Source: Aminobacter carboxidus (GTDB lineage Bacteria > Pseudomonadota > Alphaproteobacteria > Rhizobiales > Rhizobiaceae). From it: a stretch of 64,000 bases of DNA. Under the pieces are notes generated by a model that worked only from the letters and a program-made list of their open reading frames with translations, made no database searches and was not told the origin of the DNA. The translations under genes and the position numbers were made by a program. Shown in pieces: positions 27,167 through 35,238 of the stretch (its first letter is position 1; every line of letters starts with the position of its first letter). The stretch covers positions 248,001 to 312,000 of the forward strand of contig NZ_JACZEP010000004.1 of NCBI RefSeq assembly GCF_014863355.1, given 5' to 3'.

Positions 27167-27196
27167 AACCCGGCCTCACCAGCCGGGTTTTTCTTT
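27167..27196 (+). terminator. rho-independent terminator after rpsT
   Basis: Stem AACCCGGC / GCCGGGTT with a short loop, followed by a T-rich run (TTTTTCTTTT), 28 bp past the rpsT stop. Confidence 0.9.
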
Positions 27197-27560
27197 TGCC
27201 GGCATGGGGCCGAAAAACCCGTCCGAAGGGCCGTCCGAGCAGGGTATCCAGGGGGTCGAAATTTTGCCGGCATATGCGGCTATTCTGATAACTACAACTG
27301 TCGGAAGTAGCCCTACAACCAGACTCGGCCTGTCACAAATTACCTTTTAATTTCAAAGACTTGCGAACGGTCATCCACAGCTTGTTCAAGCTGCCCCGAG
27401 GGCTCGGGGGACAAGTTGGTGTCAAGCGGATTCTTTTAAAAATATTTCGGACAGCCTGCGCTTTTTTTCGATCCCCGGAAAAGGGTTTGAATCACAACGG
27501 CTTTGTCCCTTTGAGGGGCACCGGCAAGCTTTGAATCCGGAGCCGAGGTAAGCAGATTCA

Positions 27561-27575
27561 TTAAAAACGGGTTAG
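27561..27575 (+). promoter_or_regulatory. CtrA-like box upstream of dnaA
   Basis: TTAA-AAACGGG-TTAG, one mismatch from TTAA-N7-TTAA, lies 400 bp before dnaA. A GATTC lies immediately upstream (27555-27559) and a GACTC shares the final G of the box (27575-27579), so the site is bracketed by two CcrM-type methylation targets. Seen in sequence; function inferred. Confidence 0.45.
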
Positions 27576-27975
27576 ACTCGGCCTTGCCCTGTCCACAGCG
27601 ATTTTTGTAAGGTCTTTTTATCGAAGGGACGGGCAGCAAGCCCTCTGCAAAGCCAAAAAATCGGCGGCGTTCTCGGCGTGGATGGAATCCGCGTCCGGGG
27701 GAGGTATGCCCACTTCGAAGTATACTTGGGGCGTGTGGGGATACACGGCATGGTGACTTTGCATCGCACCGGCGATTTTGCCGGCTGGCTACGCATTTGC
27801 CTGGTGCTGCCGCCCCCGCGGCACTGGCCTTCCGAAAGCGCCGCATGGCGCTAATGGGAAGGTGACTGGGGCTCAGCCGGAAACGGCAAGCATCCCGAAT
27901 GAACATATACCGGTGGAGACGCGAGCGGCGCGCCTCCATACGGCAACGAGGACCGAAGGTTAGGGATTGCAAACA

Positions 27976-29508
27976 ATGCAAAGCGGCATCGAAAGGGAAG
28001 CAAATGCGGGCTTTCTTTTTACCGGCGAACTGATCGAGGGCAATCAAGTGGCAGCAATCAGCGCCGCGGAGAAGAACTTTGACCGGGTCAAGACGCAGCT
28101 CCAGGTTCGCCTGGGCAGCGAGGTCTTCTCAAGCTGGTTCGGCCGCATGAAGCTTGCGGAAACCTCGAAGGGCGTCGTGCGCCTTTCGGTGCCGACGGCT
28201 TTCCTGCGCTCCTGGATCAACAGCCATTATCTCGATCTCATTTCCGAACTGTGGCGCCAGGAAGAGCCTGGGCTGCTGAAGCTCGAGATCATCATCCGCA
28301 CGGCAACCCGGACGGTGCGCCCCGGCATGGAGACCGAAGCCGCCGCACTGCGTAAGCCGGTGCGCCAGGCACAGACGGCCCTTTCGACGAGCACGGTTGC
28401 TGCCGGACGTACCGAGCGCCCTGCGCCTGTTCGCAACGGCACCGCCGACCAGGAGTTCAAGCAGAGCGTGCTCGGCTCGCCGCTTGACCCGCGCTACACC
28501 TTCCAGTCCTTCGTCGAAGGCCCGTCCAACCGCGTGGCGCTCGCTGCGGCGCGCGCGGTGGCGGAATCGAACTCGCGCTTCAACCCGCTGTTCCTCCATG
28601 CCACCGTCGGCCTCGGCAAGACTCACCTCTTGCAGGCGATCGCCGCCGAGTCGCTGCGCCAGAACCCGAAGTCGCGCGTCGTTTACCTGACGGCCGAATA
28701 CTTCATGTGGCGCTTTGCGACCGCGATCCGCGACAACAACGCGCTGACGCTCAAGGAACAGCTGCGCGACATCGACCTCTTGATCATCGACGACATGCAG
28801 TTCCTGCAGGGCAAGTCGATCCAGCACGAGTTCTGCCATCTCATCAACATGCTGCTCGATTCGGCCAAGCAGGTCGTGGTTGCAGCCGACCGCCCGCCAG
28901 CGGAGCTGGAATCGCTCGAGCCGCGCGTGCGTTCGCGCCTCAATGGCGGCGTGGCGCTGGAAATGTCGGCGCCTGATTTCGGCATGCGCCTAGGCATGCT
29001 CAAGCTGCGCTTTGCCGGCGCCAAGAACGAAGACCCCAACCTTGCGATGGACGAGGAAATCCTCACCCATGTCGCCCGCACCGTGACCGGCTCGGGCCGC
29101 GAACTGGAAGGCGCCTTCAACCAGCTGATCTTCCGCCAGTCGTTCGAGCCACAGCTGTCGATCGAACGCATCGACGAGATCCTCGGCCACATCTACCGCT
29201 CGGGCGAGCCCAAGCGCGTGCGCATCGAAGACATCCAGCGCATCGTCGCGCGCCACTACAACGTGTCGAAGACGGAGCTCTTGTCGAACCGCCGCACCCG
29301 CACCATCGTCAAGCCGCGCCAGATCGCGATGTACCTTTCGAAGGTGATGACGCCGCGCTCGCTGCCCGAGATCGGCCGACGCTTTGGCGGCCGCGACCAC
29401 ACCACGGTGCTGCATGCGGTGCGCAAGATCGAGGACCTTTCGGGCGGCGACAACACGCTCGCCCAGGAGCTCGAACTGCTGCGCAGGCTGATCAACGACC
29501 AGGCCTGA
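27976..29508 (+). CDS. dnaA: chromosomal replication initiator DnaA
   Basis: AAA+ initiator that binds DnaA boxes and opens the origin, 510 aa. ATG 27976 ([10 protein letters not shown]) is preferred; an in-frame TTG at 27967 is possible. Domain I spans about residues 30-110, with a variable linker to 165. Domain III has Walker A TVGLGKTH (residues 210-218), Walker [10 protein letters not shown] (about 268-276) and the arginine-finger region RVRSRL. Domain IV ends with the DnaA-box signature [14 protein letters not shown]. The length is typical of rhizobial DnaA. dnaN follows after 203 bp and the large upstream region is rich in GANTC sites. Confidence 0.98.
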   Translation: MQSGIEREANAGFLFTGELIEGNQVAAISAAEKNFDRVKTQLQVRLGSEVFSSWFGRMKLAETSKGVVRLSVPTAFLRSWINSHYLDLISELWRQEEPGLLKLEIIIRTATRTVRPGMETEAAALRKPVRQAQTALSTSTVAAGRTERPAPVRNGTADQEFKQSVLGSPLDPRYTFQSFVEGPSNRVALAAARAVAESNSRFNPLFLHATVGLGKTHLLQAIAAESLRQNPKSRVVYLTAEYFMWRFATAIRDNNALTLKEQLRDIDLLIIDDMQFLQGKSIQHEFCHLINMLLDSAKQVVVAADRPPAELESLEPRVRSRLNGGVALEMSAPDFGMRLGMLKLRFAGAKNEDPNLAMDEEILTHVARTVTGSGRELEGAFNQLIFRQSFEPQLSIERIDEILGHIYRSGEPKRVRIEDIQRIVARHYNVSKTELLSNRRTRTIVKPRQIAMYLSKVMTPRSLPEIGRRFGGRDHTTVLHAVRKIEDLSGGDNTLAQELELLRRLINDQA

Positions 29509-29545
29509 TGGTTTGTCGGCTCAGGCGACAGTTTGACGCCTGAGA

Positions 29546-29554
29546 CTTATCCCC
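29546..29554 (+). promoter_or_regulatory. near-consensus DnaA box between dnaA and dnaN
   Basis: TTATCCCCA differs by one base from TTATCCACA and lies in the dnaA-dnaN spacer. It is single, so it is more likely a regulatory site for dnaN than part of an origin, if functional at all. Confidence 0.3.
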
Positions 29555-29711
29555 AGAACGCCCACGCAACGGCCTTGGAGTCGCTGCGCGGGCTTGCCTT
29601 TCCGCACTTTTTACTGTCAGACTCAGCACAATTCCGATCGTGTTGCGGGCTTTCCCGGGCGCATTCGAGCCCGTGAGCCCGCACCTTCAAAAGAAGCGAG
29701 CCTGTTTCGTC

Positions 29712-30830
29712 ATGCGTGTTATCCTGGAACGCTCCAACCTGTTGAAGTCGCTGAACCACGTGCACCGCGTGGTCGAACGGCGGAACACCATTCCGATCCT
29801 GTCCAACGTGCTTCTGCAGGCCAATGGCGCAAGCCTCGAACTGAAGGCAACCGACCTCGACCTTGAGATTTCGGAAGCGACGCCGGCCTCCGTCGAACAG
29901 GGCGGCGCCACCACGGTTCCAGCGCATCTGCTCTACGACATCGTGCGCAAGCTGCCCGACGGTGCCGAGGTGATGCTGAAGACCGACGAGGACGGCAACG
30001 CCATGTCGGTGGTGTCCGGGCGTTCGAGCTTCCGCCTGCAGTGCCTGCCGCAGTCGGATTTTCCAGAGCTTTCGGCCGGCACGTTTTCCCATATCTTCCG
30101 GCTCGAGGCCAATGCGCTGAAGGGCCTGATCGACAAGACCCAGTTCGCCATCTCGACCGAAGAGACGCGCTATTATCTCAACGGCATCTACCTGCACACG
30201 CATGAAAGCGGCGGCAAGCTGATGCTGCGCGCAGTCGCCACCGACGGCCACCGCCTTGCGCGCGCCGAGGTCGAAGCGCCGGCAGGTTCCGAAGGCATGC
30301 CGGGCATCATCATCCCGCGCAAGACCGTCTCCGAGTTGCAGAAGCTGATCGACGATCCGGATGTCGCCGTGACCACCGAGATCTCCGACACCAAGATGCG
30401 CCTGACCATCGGTGGCGTGATCCTGACCTCGAAGCTGATCGATGGCACCTTCCCGGACTACCAGCGCGTCATTCCGAGCGGCAACGACAAGAAGCTTGTC
30501 ATCGACCGCCAGAGCTTTGCCGCCGCCGTCGACCGCGTGTCGACGATCTCGTCCGAGCGTGGCCGCGCGGTGAAGCTGTCGATTGCCGACGGGCTGGTGA
30601 CGCTCGCCGTCAACAACCCCGATTCGGGCAGTGCTGTCGAAGAACTCGCTGCCGACTATTCGTCGGACCCGATCGAGATCGGCTTCAACGCCAAGTACCT
30701 GCTCGACGTCGCAGCCCAGCTGAAGGGCAGCGAAGCCCGCTTCATGCTGGCCGATGCCGGCTCGCCCACGCTCATCCATGACACAGCCGACGAGAACGCT
30801 CTCTACGTGCTGATGCCGATGCGCGTTTAG
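29712..30830 (+). CDS. dnaN: DNA polymerase III beta subunit (sliding clamp)
   Basis: Ring-shaped processivity clamp, 372 aa, the normal length. ATG 29712 gives the conserved start MRVILERSNLLKSLNHVHRVVERRNTIPILSNVLL; the frame extends 24 codons upstream without support. Three clamp domains of about 120 residues each are present (SVVSGRSSFRLQCLPQSDFPEL, AVATDGHRLARAEV, FNAKYLLDV) and the C-terminus ends in YVLMPMRV, the hydrophobic-cleft segment that binds polymerase and repair partners. It lies between dnaA and recF. Confidence 0.98.
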   Translation: MRVILERSNLLKSLNHVHRVVERRNTIPILSNVLLQANGASLELKATDLDLEISEATPASVEQGGATTVPAHLLYDIVRKLPDGAEVMLKTDEDGNAMSVVSGRSSFRLQCLPQSDFPELSAGTFSHIFRLEANALKGLIDKTQFAISTEETRYYLNGIYLHTHESGGKLMLRAVATDGHRLARAEVEAPAGSEGMPGIIIPRKTVSELQKLIDDPDVAVTTEISDTKMRLTIGGVILTSKLIDGTFPDYQRVIPSGNDKKLVIDRQSFAAAVDRVSTISSERGRAVKLSIADGLVTLAVNNPDSGSAVEELAADYSSDPIEIGFNAKYLLDVAAQLKGSEARFMLADAGSPTLIHDTADENALYVLMPMRV

Positions 30831-30841
30831 CGCATACGCCG

Positions 30842-32029
30842 GTGCTAGAGCCAAATACGGGGGAGACGCGGAAACGCATCCCCCCGACGTATATCAGTAA
30901 GCTTCAGCTTACTGACTTCCGCAATTACAGCTCGCTTTCGCTCGACCTCAGGCCGGGCGCGGTGGTGTTCACCGGCGAGAACGGCGCCGGCAAGACCAAC
31001 CTGCTCGAAGCCATCTCCTTCCTGACCCCGGGGCGCGGCTTGCGCCGCGCGCCTTACCCTGACGTCGCCCGCGAAGGCAGCGCCGGTGCATTTGCGGTGC
31101 ACAGCACCGTGGAAGGGCCGTTCGGCGACGCCGAGATCGGTACTGGAACAGCGCCGGAAGCCTTGGGCGAAGCAGGACGGCGCGTGCGCATCAACGGCGC
31201 CAACGCCAAGGCCGACGACATGCTCGAATGGCTGCGCGTGGTATGGCTGACACCGTCGATGGACGCGCTGTTCACCGGCCCCGCCGGCGACCGCAGGCGC
31301 TTCCTCGACCGGCTGGTGCTGGCGATCGACCCGGCGCACGGCCAGCGTGCGCTCGACTACGAAAAAGCAATGCGCGGCCGCAACCGCCTGCTCGCCGAGG
31401 ACCGACGCGACAACGCCTGGTTCGATGCGATCGAGATCCAGATGGCCGAGACGGGCGCTGCGATCGCCGCCGCCCGCGTCGAGATGGTGCGGCTGCTGAC
31501 AGCGATGATAGGGCGAATGCCGGAGACCGGGCCCTTCCCGCAGGCCGAGCTCAGCCTGGCCGGCACGCTCGAACAGAGCATCGGTGAGATGCCGGCGGTG
31601 GAGCTGGAGGAGCGCTTCCGCCAGGCGCTGGCCAATGGACGCGAGCGCGACCGTGCGTCGGGACGCACGCTCGAAGGCCCGCACCGTTCCGATCTCGTCG
31701 TGCGCCACAAGCCGAAATCGATGCCGGCGGAGCTGTGCTCGACCGGCGAGCAGAAGGCCCTGCTGGTCGGCATCGTGATTTCGCATGCCCGCCTCACCGG
31801 CGAGATGGCCGGTGCTGCACCGATCCTGCTGCTCGACGAGATCGCCGCCCATCTCGACGCCGGACGGCGCGCGGCGCTGTTTGAAATCCTGGAGGACCTC
31901 AATTGCCAGGCCTTCATGACCGGGACGGAAGCGAACCTGTTTTCGAGCCTTGTCGGCCGGGCCCAGTTCCTGAGCGTCGACCACGGCAGCGTCAGCACCA
32001 CCGCCTTGCCGGACAGCCTGGCCCGATAG
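30842..32029 (+). CDS. recF: DNA replication/repair protein RecF
   Basis: SMC-like ATPase of 395 aa that loads RecA at gaps with RecO and RecR. The start is a GTG only 11 bp after dnaN, with no strong ribosome-binding site, so it probably relies on coupled translation; PTYISKLQLTDFRNY is the usual family N-terminus, so at most about 13 residues are in doubt. Walker A GENGAGKTN (residues 45-53), the ABC-type signature region STGEQKALL and Walker B ILLLDEIAAHLD are intact. Confidence 0.95.
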   Translation: MLEPNTGETRKRIPPTYISKLQLTDFRNYSSLSLDLRPGAVVFTGENGAGKTNLLEAISFLTPGRGLRRAPYPDVAREGSAGAFAVHSTVEGPFGDAEIGTGTAPEALGEAGRRVRINGANAKADDMLEWLRVVWLTPSMDALFTGPAGDRRRFLDRLVLAIDPAHGQRALDYEKAMRGRNRLLAEDRRDNAWFDAIEIQMAETGAAIAAARVEMVRLLTAMIGRMPETGPFPQAELSLAGTLEQSIGEMPAVELEERFRQALANGRERDRASGRTLEGPHRSDLVVRHKPKSMPAELCSTGEQKALLVGIVISHARLTGEMAGAAPILLLDEIAAHLDAGRRAALFEILEDLNCQAFMTGTEANLFSSLVGRAQFLSVDHGSVSTTALPDSLAR

Positions 32030-32081
32030 ATCGCCGCGCTACCCGACTGACAAGCAGACCTTGCGGCGATATGGTTGGCCC

Positions 32082-32840
32082 ATGAACCAGGCAGCCCCCC
32101 TCTCTCCCGAAGAACTCGAACGCTATGCACGCCACATCGTGCTGCCGGAGATCGGCGGGCCGGGCCAGCAGAAGCTGAAGCGGGCGCGGGTGCTGGTGAT
32201 CGGCGCCGGCGGGCTCGGCGCACCAGTGCTGGAGTATCTCGCCGCCGCTGGCGTCGGGACGCTCGGTATCGTCGACGACGACCACGTCTCGCTGTCCAAT
32301 TTGCAGCGCCAGGTCATCCACGCTACGGACTCGGTCGGCGTCTCCAAGGCGGAAAGTGCCGCCGCAACCATTGCCCGCATCAACCCGCATGTGACGGTCG
32401 AGCTGCACAAGCTCAGGCTGACGACCGATAACGCTGCGGAGCTGATCTCAAGCTATGACCTGGTGATCGACGGCTCCGACAATTTCGAGACGCGTTATGC
32501 CGTAGCTGATGCAGCCGCCGCGGTGAAACGGGCGCTGGTGCATGCCGCGGTCGGACGTTTCGACGGCTCGATCACCGTGTTGAAGCCGTTCGAGACCAAT
32601 GCCGACGGCCGCAAAAACCCCTCCTACCGCGACCTGTTCCCCGAACCGCCACCGGCGGGGCTGGTGCCGTCTTGCGCGCAAGCCGGCGTACTCGGTGCCT
32701 TGACCGGTGTCATGGGGACCTTGCAGGCAATGGAGGCGATCAAGCTGATCACCGGCATAGGCGAGCCGCTTGTCGGCCGGCTCTTGCTCTACGATGCGCT
32801 CTCAGCGCGTTTCGACACCGTGCGTTACAAAGCCTCCTGA
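32082..32840 (+). CDS. moeB: MoeB/ThiF-family adenylyltransferase (HesA/MoeB/ThiF)
   Basis: E1-like enzyme that adenylates the C-terminus of a sulphur carrier protein such as MoaD or ThiS, 252 aa. ATG 32082 (MNQAAPLSPEELERYARHIVLPEIG) gives the family start. The ATP-binding GAGGLGAPVLEYLAAAGVG, the SNLQRQ loop with the conserved Arg, and DLVIDGSDNFETRY are intact, and a Cys lies in VPSCAQAGVLG. No rhodanese domain is fused. The CxxC zinc pairs seen in many MoeB proteins are not obvious. The next gene starts 3 bp downstream. MoeB and ThiF cannot be separated with certainty here. Confidence 0.85.
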   Translation: MNQAAPLSPEELERYARHIVLPEIGGPGQQKLKRARVLVIGAGGLGAPVLEYLAAAGVGTLGIVDDDHVSLSNLQRQVIHATDSVGVSKAESAAATIARINPHVTVELHKLRLTTDNAAELISSYDLVIDGSDNFETRYAVADAAAAVKRALVHAAVGRFDGSITVLKPFETNADGRKNPSYRDLFPEPPPAGLVPSCAQAGVLGALTGVMGTLQAMEAIKLITGIGEPLVGRLLLYDALSARFDTVRYKAS

Positions 32841-32843
32841 ACG

Positions 32844-33326
32844 ATGACACCTGAGCTGACCGTTCACCGCCTGCCCCGGGATTTCGAGCGCTGGGACGAG
32901 TTGCTCGGCCTGATCATGCGCGCCTTCGCCTATATGGACGGCGTCATCGACCCGCCATCCTCGGCGCACCGGCTGACACCGGCCAATCTGCGCGAGAAGG
33001 CCAAGGACGAAGTGTGCTTCATCGCGACAGTGAACGGACGGCTCACCGGCTGCATCTTCATGGCCGAACGGGCGGACATCTTTTATGTCGGCAAGCTGGC
33101 CGTCGACGACAGCGTTCGCGGCATCGGAATCGGCCGCGCGCTGATGCAGGCGGCCGAGCGCCATGCCATCGAGCAAGGCAAGCCTATTCTCGAACTGCAG
33201 ACCCGAATCGAGCTCGCGGCCAATCACGCCACTTTTGCGCGGCTGGGGTTCGGCGAGTTCGGGCGCACCGCGCATGACGGCTTCGACCGCCCGACCTCGA
33301 TCACCTTTCGGAAGACGCTTCGGTGA
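32844..33326 (+). CDS. GNAT family N-acetyltransferase
   Basis: Acetyl-CoA-dependent acetyltransferase of 160 aa; the substrate is unknown. The GNAT core is clear: VCFIATVNGRLTGCIFM, then KLAVDDSVRGIGIGRALMQAAE, which has the acetyl-CoA loop RGIGIG, then HATFARLGFGEFGR. It begins 3 bp after moeB, and its TGA overlaps the GTG start of the aconitase-X gene, so it sits inside a tightly packed set of four. This location alone does not reveal the substrate. Confidence 0.88.
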   Translation: MTPELTVHRLPRDFERWDELLGLIMRAFAYMDGVIDPPSSAHRLTPANLREKAKDEVCFIATVNGRLTGCIFMAERADIFYVGKLAVDDSVRGIGIGRALMQAAERHAIEQGKPILELQTRIELAANHATFARLGFGEFGRTAHDGFDRPTSITFRKTLR

Positions 33327-34573
33327 GCCTCGATCTCGCCAGCGACGAGCGGCATATCGCCGGCGGCAGCGATGGAGCTGGCATGGCGATGCGCATCGTC
33401 GCCGAAAGTGCCGCCCTGCTCGGCGCGCCCAGGCTGATCCCGATCGCCTCGGCGCATATCGACGGTGCGCTCTATCACGGCGATTCGGGCACGCTGTTCG
33501 CCGAAAGGTTGGTCGAGGGCGGCGCACGCGTTGCCGTGCGCTCGACGCTCAATGTCGGCGCGCTCGATCTCATGGGCTGCTCGCGCGTGCGCCTCGAAGA
33601 GCCGCAACGCTCCATGGCCCGGCGGATGATGGAAGCCTACCGCAAGCTCGGCTGCGAACAGAGCTGGACCTGCGCGCCCTACCAGGCCGGCCACCGACCC
33701 GCTTTCGGCAGTGACGTCGCCTGGGGCGAATCGAATGCGGTGGTGTTCTGCAATTCGGTGCTAGGTGCCCGCACCAACCGCTACGGCGACTTCCTCGACA
33801 TCGCCTGCGCGATTTCGGGCCGCGCACCCGACTTCGGCCTGCATCTTCAGGCGAATCGGCGGGCGAGCCTGGTGTTCGACGTCTCCGCCCTGCCCCGGCC
33901 GTTCCTCGCCTCCGAGATCGCCTGGCCGGTGCTCGGCAGCCTCTATGGCCGCGAGGTCGGCAACGCCGTCGGCGTGGTGACGGGCGTCGAGAAAAACCCC
34001 GGTGAGGACGCACTCAAGGCGTTCGGCGCGGCAGCTGCGTCGTCGGGGGCGGTCGGGCTGTTCCACATCGCGGGCGTGACGCCGGAAGCACCCGATGCCG
34101 AGATGGCGTTGGGCGGCGTGGAGGCCGAAGTCACGATCCGGGTAACGCCTGAAATGGCGCGGCAAGCGCAGGCACGGCTGTCGACGGCTGAAAGCACCGA
34201 CCATATCGACGCCGTCGCCATCGGCAGCCCGCATCTGTCGCTGGCCGAGTTTGATACGCTCGAGCGGCTACTGGCGGGGCGGCGGCTCAGCGTGCCAATC
34301 CATGCCTGCACCGGCCGGCATGTACTCGTCGAGCTCGACCGCGACGGCCGGCGCAAGGCACTGGAGGCGCTGGGCGTGGTGGTCATAGCCGACACCTGCG
34401 TGGTGGTGACGCCGATCCTGCCCGAGCGGGTGGATGGCGTCCTGATGACCAATTCGGGAAAGTTTGCGCAGTACGCACCGGGCAACACCGGCTACGCCGT
34501 GCTTTATGGCTCGCTCGCCGATTGCGTCGAAAGCGCCGTTTCCGGGCGCCCGGTGTTTACGAGGCTCGGCTGA
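33323..34573 (+). CDS. aconitase X (AcnX) catalytic/large subunit
   Basis: Large subunit of the two-subunit aconitase-X family, 416 aa. Some family members dehydrate cis-3-hydroxy-L-proline in bacteria or mevalonate 5-phosphate in archaea. Family features seen are LIPIASAHIDGALYHGDSGT, a Cys in LMGCSRVRL, WTCAPYQAG, and a Cys in VFCNSVLGARTNRYGDF; the C-terminus has VDGVLMTNSGKFAQYAPG. The GTG start overlaps the GNAT stop and the TGA shares a base with the ATG of the small subunit. No other hydroxyproline catabolism genes are next to it, so the substrate is not settled. Confidence 0.87.
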   Translation: MSLDLASDERHIAGGSDGAGMAMRIVAESAALLGAPRLIPIASAHIDGALYHGDSGTLFAERLVEGGARVAVRSTLNVGALDLMGCSRVRLEEPQRSMARRMMEAYRKLGCEQSWTCAPYQAGHRPAFGSDVAWGESNAVVFCNSVLGARTNRYGDFLDIACAISGRAPDFGLHLQANRRASLVFDVSALPRPFLASEIAWPVLGSLYGREVGNAVGVVTGVEKNPGEDALKAFGAAAASSGAVGLFHIAGVTPEAPDAEMALGGVEAEVTIRVTPEMARQAQARLSTAESTDHIDAVAIGSPHLSLAEFDTLERLLAGRRLSVPIHACTGRHVLVELDRDGRRKALEALGVVVIADTCVVVTPILPERVDGVLMTNSGKFAQYAPGNTGYAVLYGSLADCVESAVSGRPVFTRLG

Positions 34574-35001
34574 TGGGCACGCGCGCCGAAATCCTCGTTC
34601 CGGGAGCCTCAGGCGAAGGCCCCGCATTGGTGTTGTCGGCACCGATCAGCTTCTGGGGCGGTGTCGATCCGAAATCCGGACGCATCGCCGATGTGCGCCA
34701 TCCCCAATGCGGCCAGAGCCTATCAGGCAAGGTGCTGTTCTTGCCCGGCACGATCGGGTCGTCGTCGGCGTCGTCGGTGCTGATGGAGCTTGTCCATGCC
34801 GGCCATGCGCCGGTAGCCCTTGTGCTCCACGAGCCCGACGCCATCCTGCTGCTCGGGCTGATCGTGGCGCGCGAGATGGGCTGGGAAACGCCGGTGGCGA
34901 TGAAGCTTAGTCGCGACGCGTTCGGCTTCTTCACCGGCAAGCAAGTGCGGGTCGGAGGGGATGGCGAGGTTGCGATTCTGGGTACCGACAGCGCGGCCTG
35001 A
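34573..35001 (+). CDS. aconitase X swivel (small) subunit, DUF126
   Basis: Small swivel-domain partner of the preceding gene, 142 aa. It begins MGTRAEILVPGASGEG at ATG 34573, sharing one base with the large-subunit stop; the longer frame reads into that gene. The family motif KVLFLPGTIGSSSASSVLMEL contains the Ser-rich loop that completes the active site, and a VALVLHEPDAILLLGLIVA segment follows. In some lineages the two parts are fused; here they are separate but co-translated. A repeat-rich gap follows. Confidence 0.87.
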   Translation: MGTRAEILVPGASGEGPALVLSAPISFWGGVDPKSGRIADVRHPQCGQSLSGKVLFLPGTIGSSSASSVLMELVHAGHAPVALVLHEPDAILLLGLIVAREMGWETPVAMKLSRDAFGFFTGKQVRVGGDGEVAILGTDSAA

Positions 35002-35010
35002 TTTTGTCAG

Positions 35011-35216
35011 GCGTCCTTCGAGGCTCCGCCCTTCGGGCTCGCACCTCAAAATGAGAATCGCGGGAGTGCTGCACGGCTAAGCTGGGGCGGAGCCTTTCCG
35101 GAGCGACGAACAACGCTAGCCGTCCCTCAACCCGAAAGCGTCACCGTCCGTCACCCTGAAACGCGCCAACCGTTCTCGTCCTGGTGCTCGCCCAAAGGGC
35201 GAGCCTCGAAGGACGC
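35011..35216. repeat. palindromic repeat (GCGTCCTTCGAGG family), copy 1
   Basis: Inverted arms at 35011-35046 and 35181-35216 share GCGTCCTTCGAGGCTC and its complement, with an internal GCCC/GGGC hairpin in each arm, in the gap between the AcnX small subunit and the convergent dehydrogenase. The same arm sequence is found at 42958-43118, so this is a dispersed family. No coding function is evident. Confidence 0.8.
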
Positions 35217-35238
35217 AGCGAAGTCGCTCAGCGCCTGA

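Larger units (their letters stand above)
27140..27975 (+). other. rpsT-dnaA intergenic region (dnaA regulatory region)
   Basis: An 836-bp stretch without a gene that I can support. It holds the rpsT terminator (27167-27196), seven GANTC sites between 27322 and 27689, one CtrA-like box (27561-27575), a single near-consensus DnaA box TCATCCACA (27371-27379), an AT-rich patch (27339-27358 and 27433-27448) and two overlapping palindromes at 27712-27727. It must contain the dnaA promoter; whether it also acts in replication initiation is open, as there is no DnaA-box cluster. Confidence 0.6.

Noticed and set aside
27140-27975. Chromosomal origin of replication directly upstream of dnaA
   Set aside because: Only one near-consensus DnaA box (27371) and one weak one (CTGTCCACA near 27589) are visible, no cluster. 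In several alphaproteobacteria the origin lies near hemE instead, which is not in this window. GC-skew over the genome would decide.
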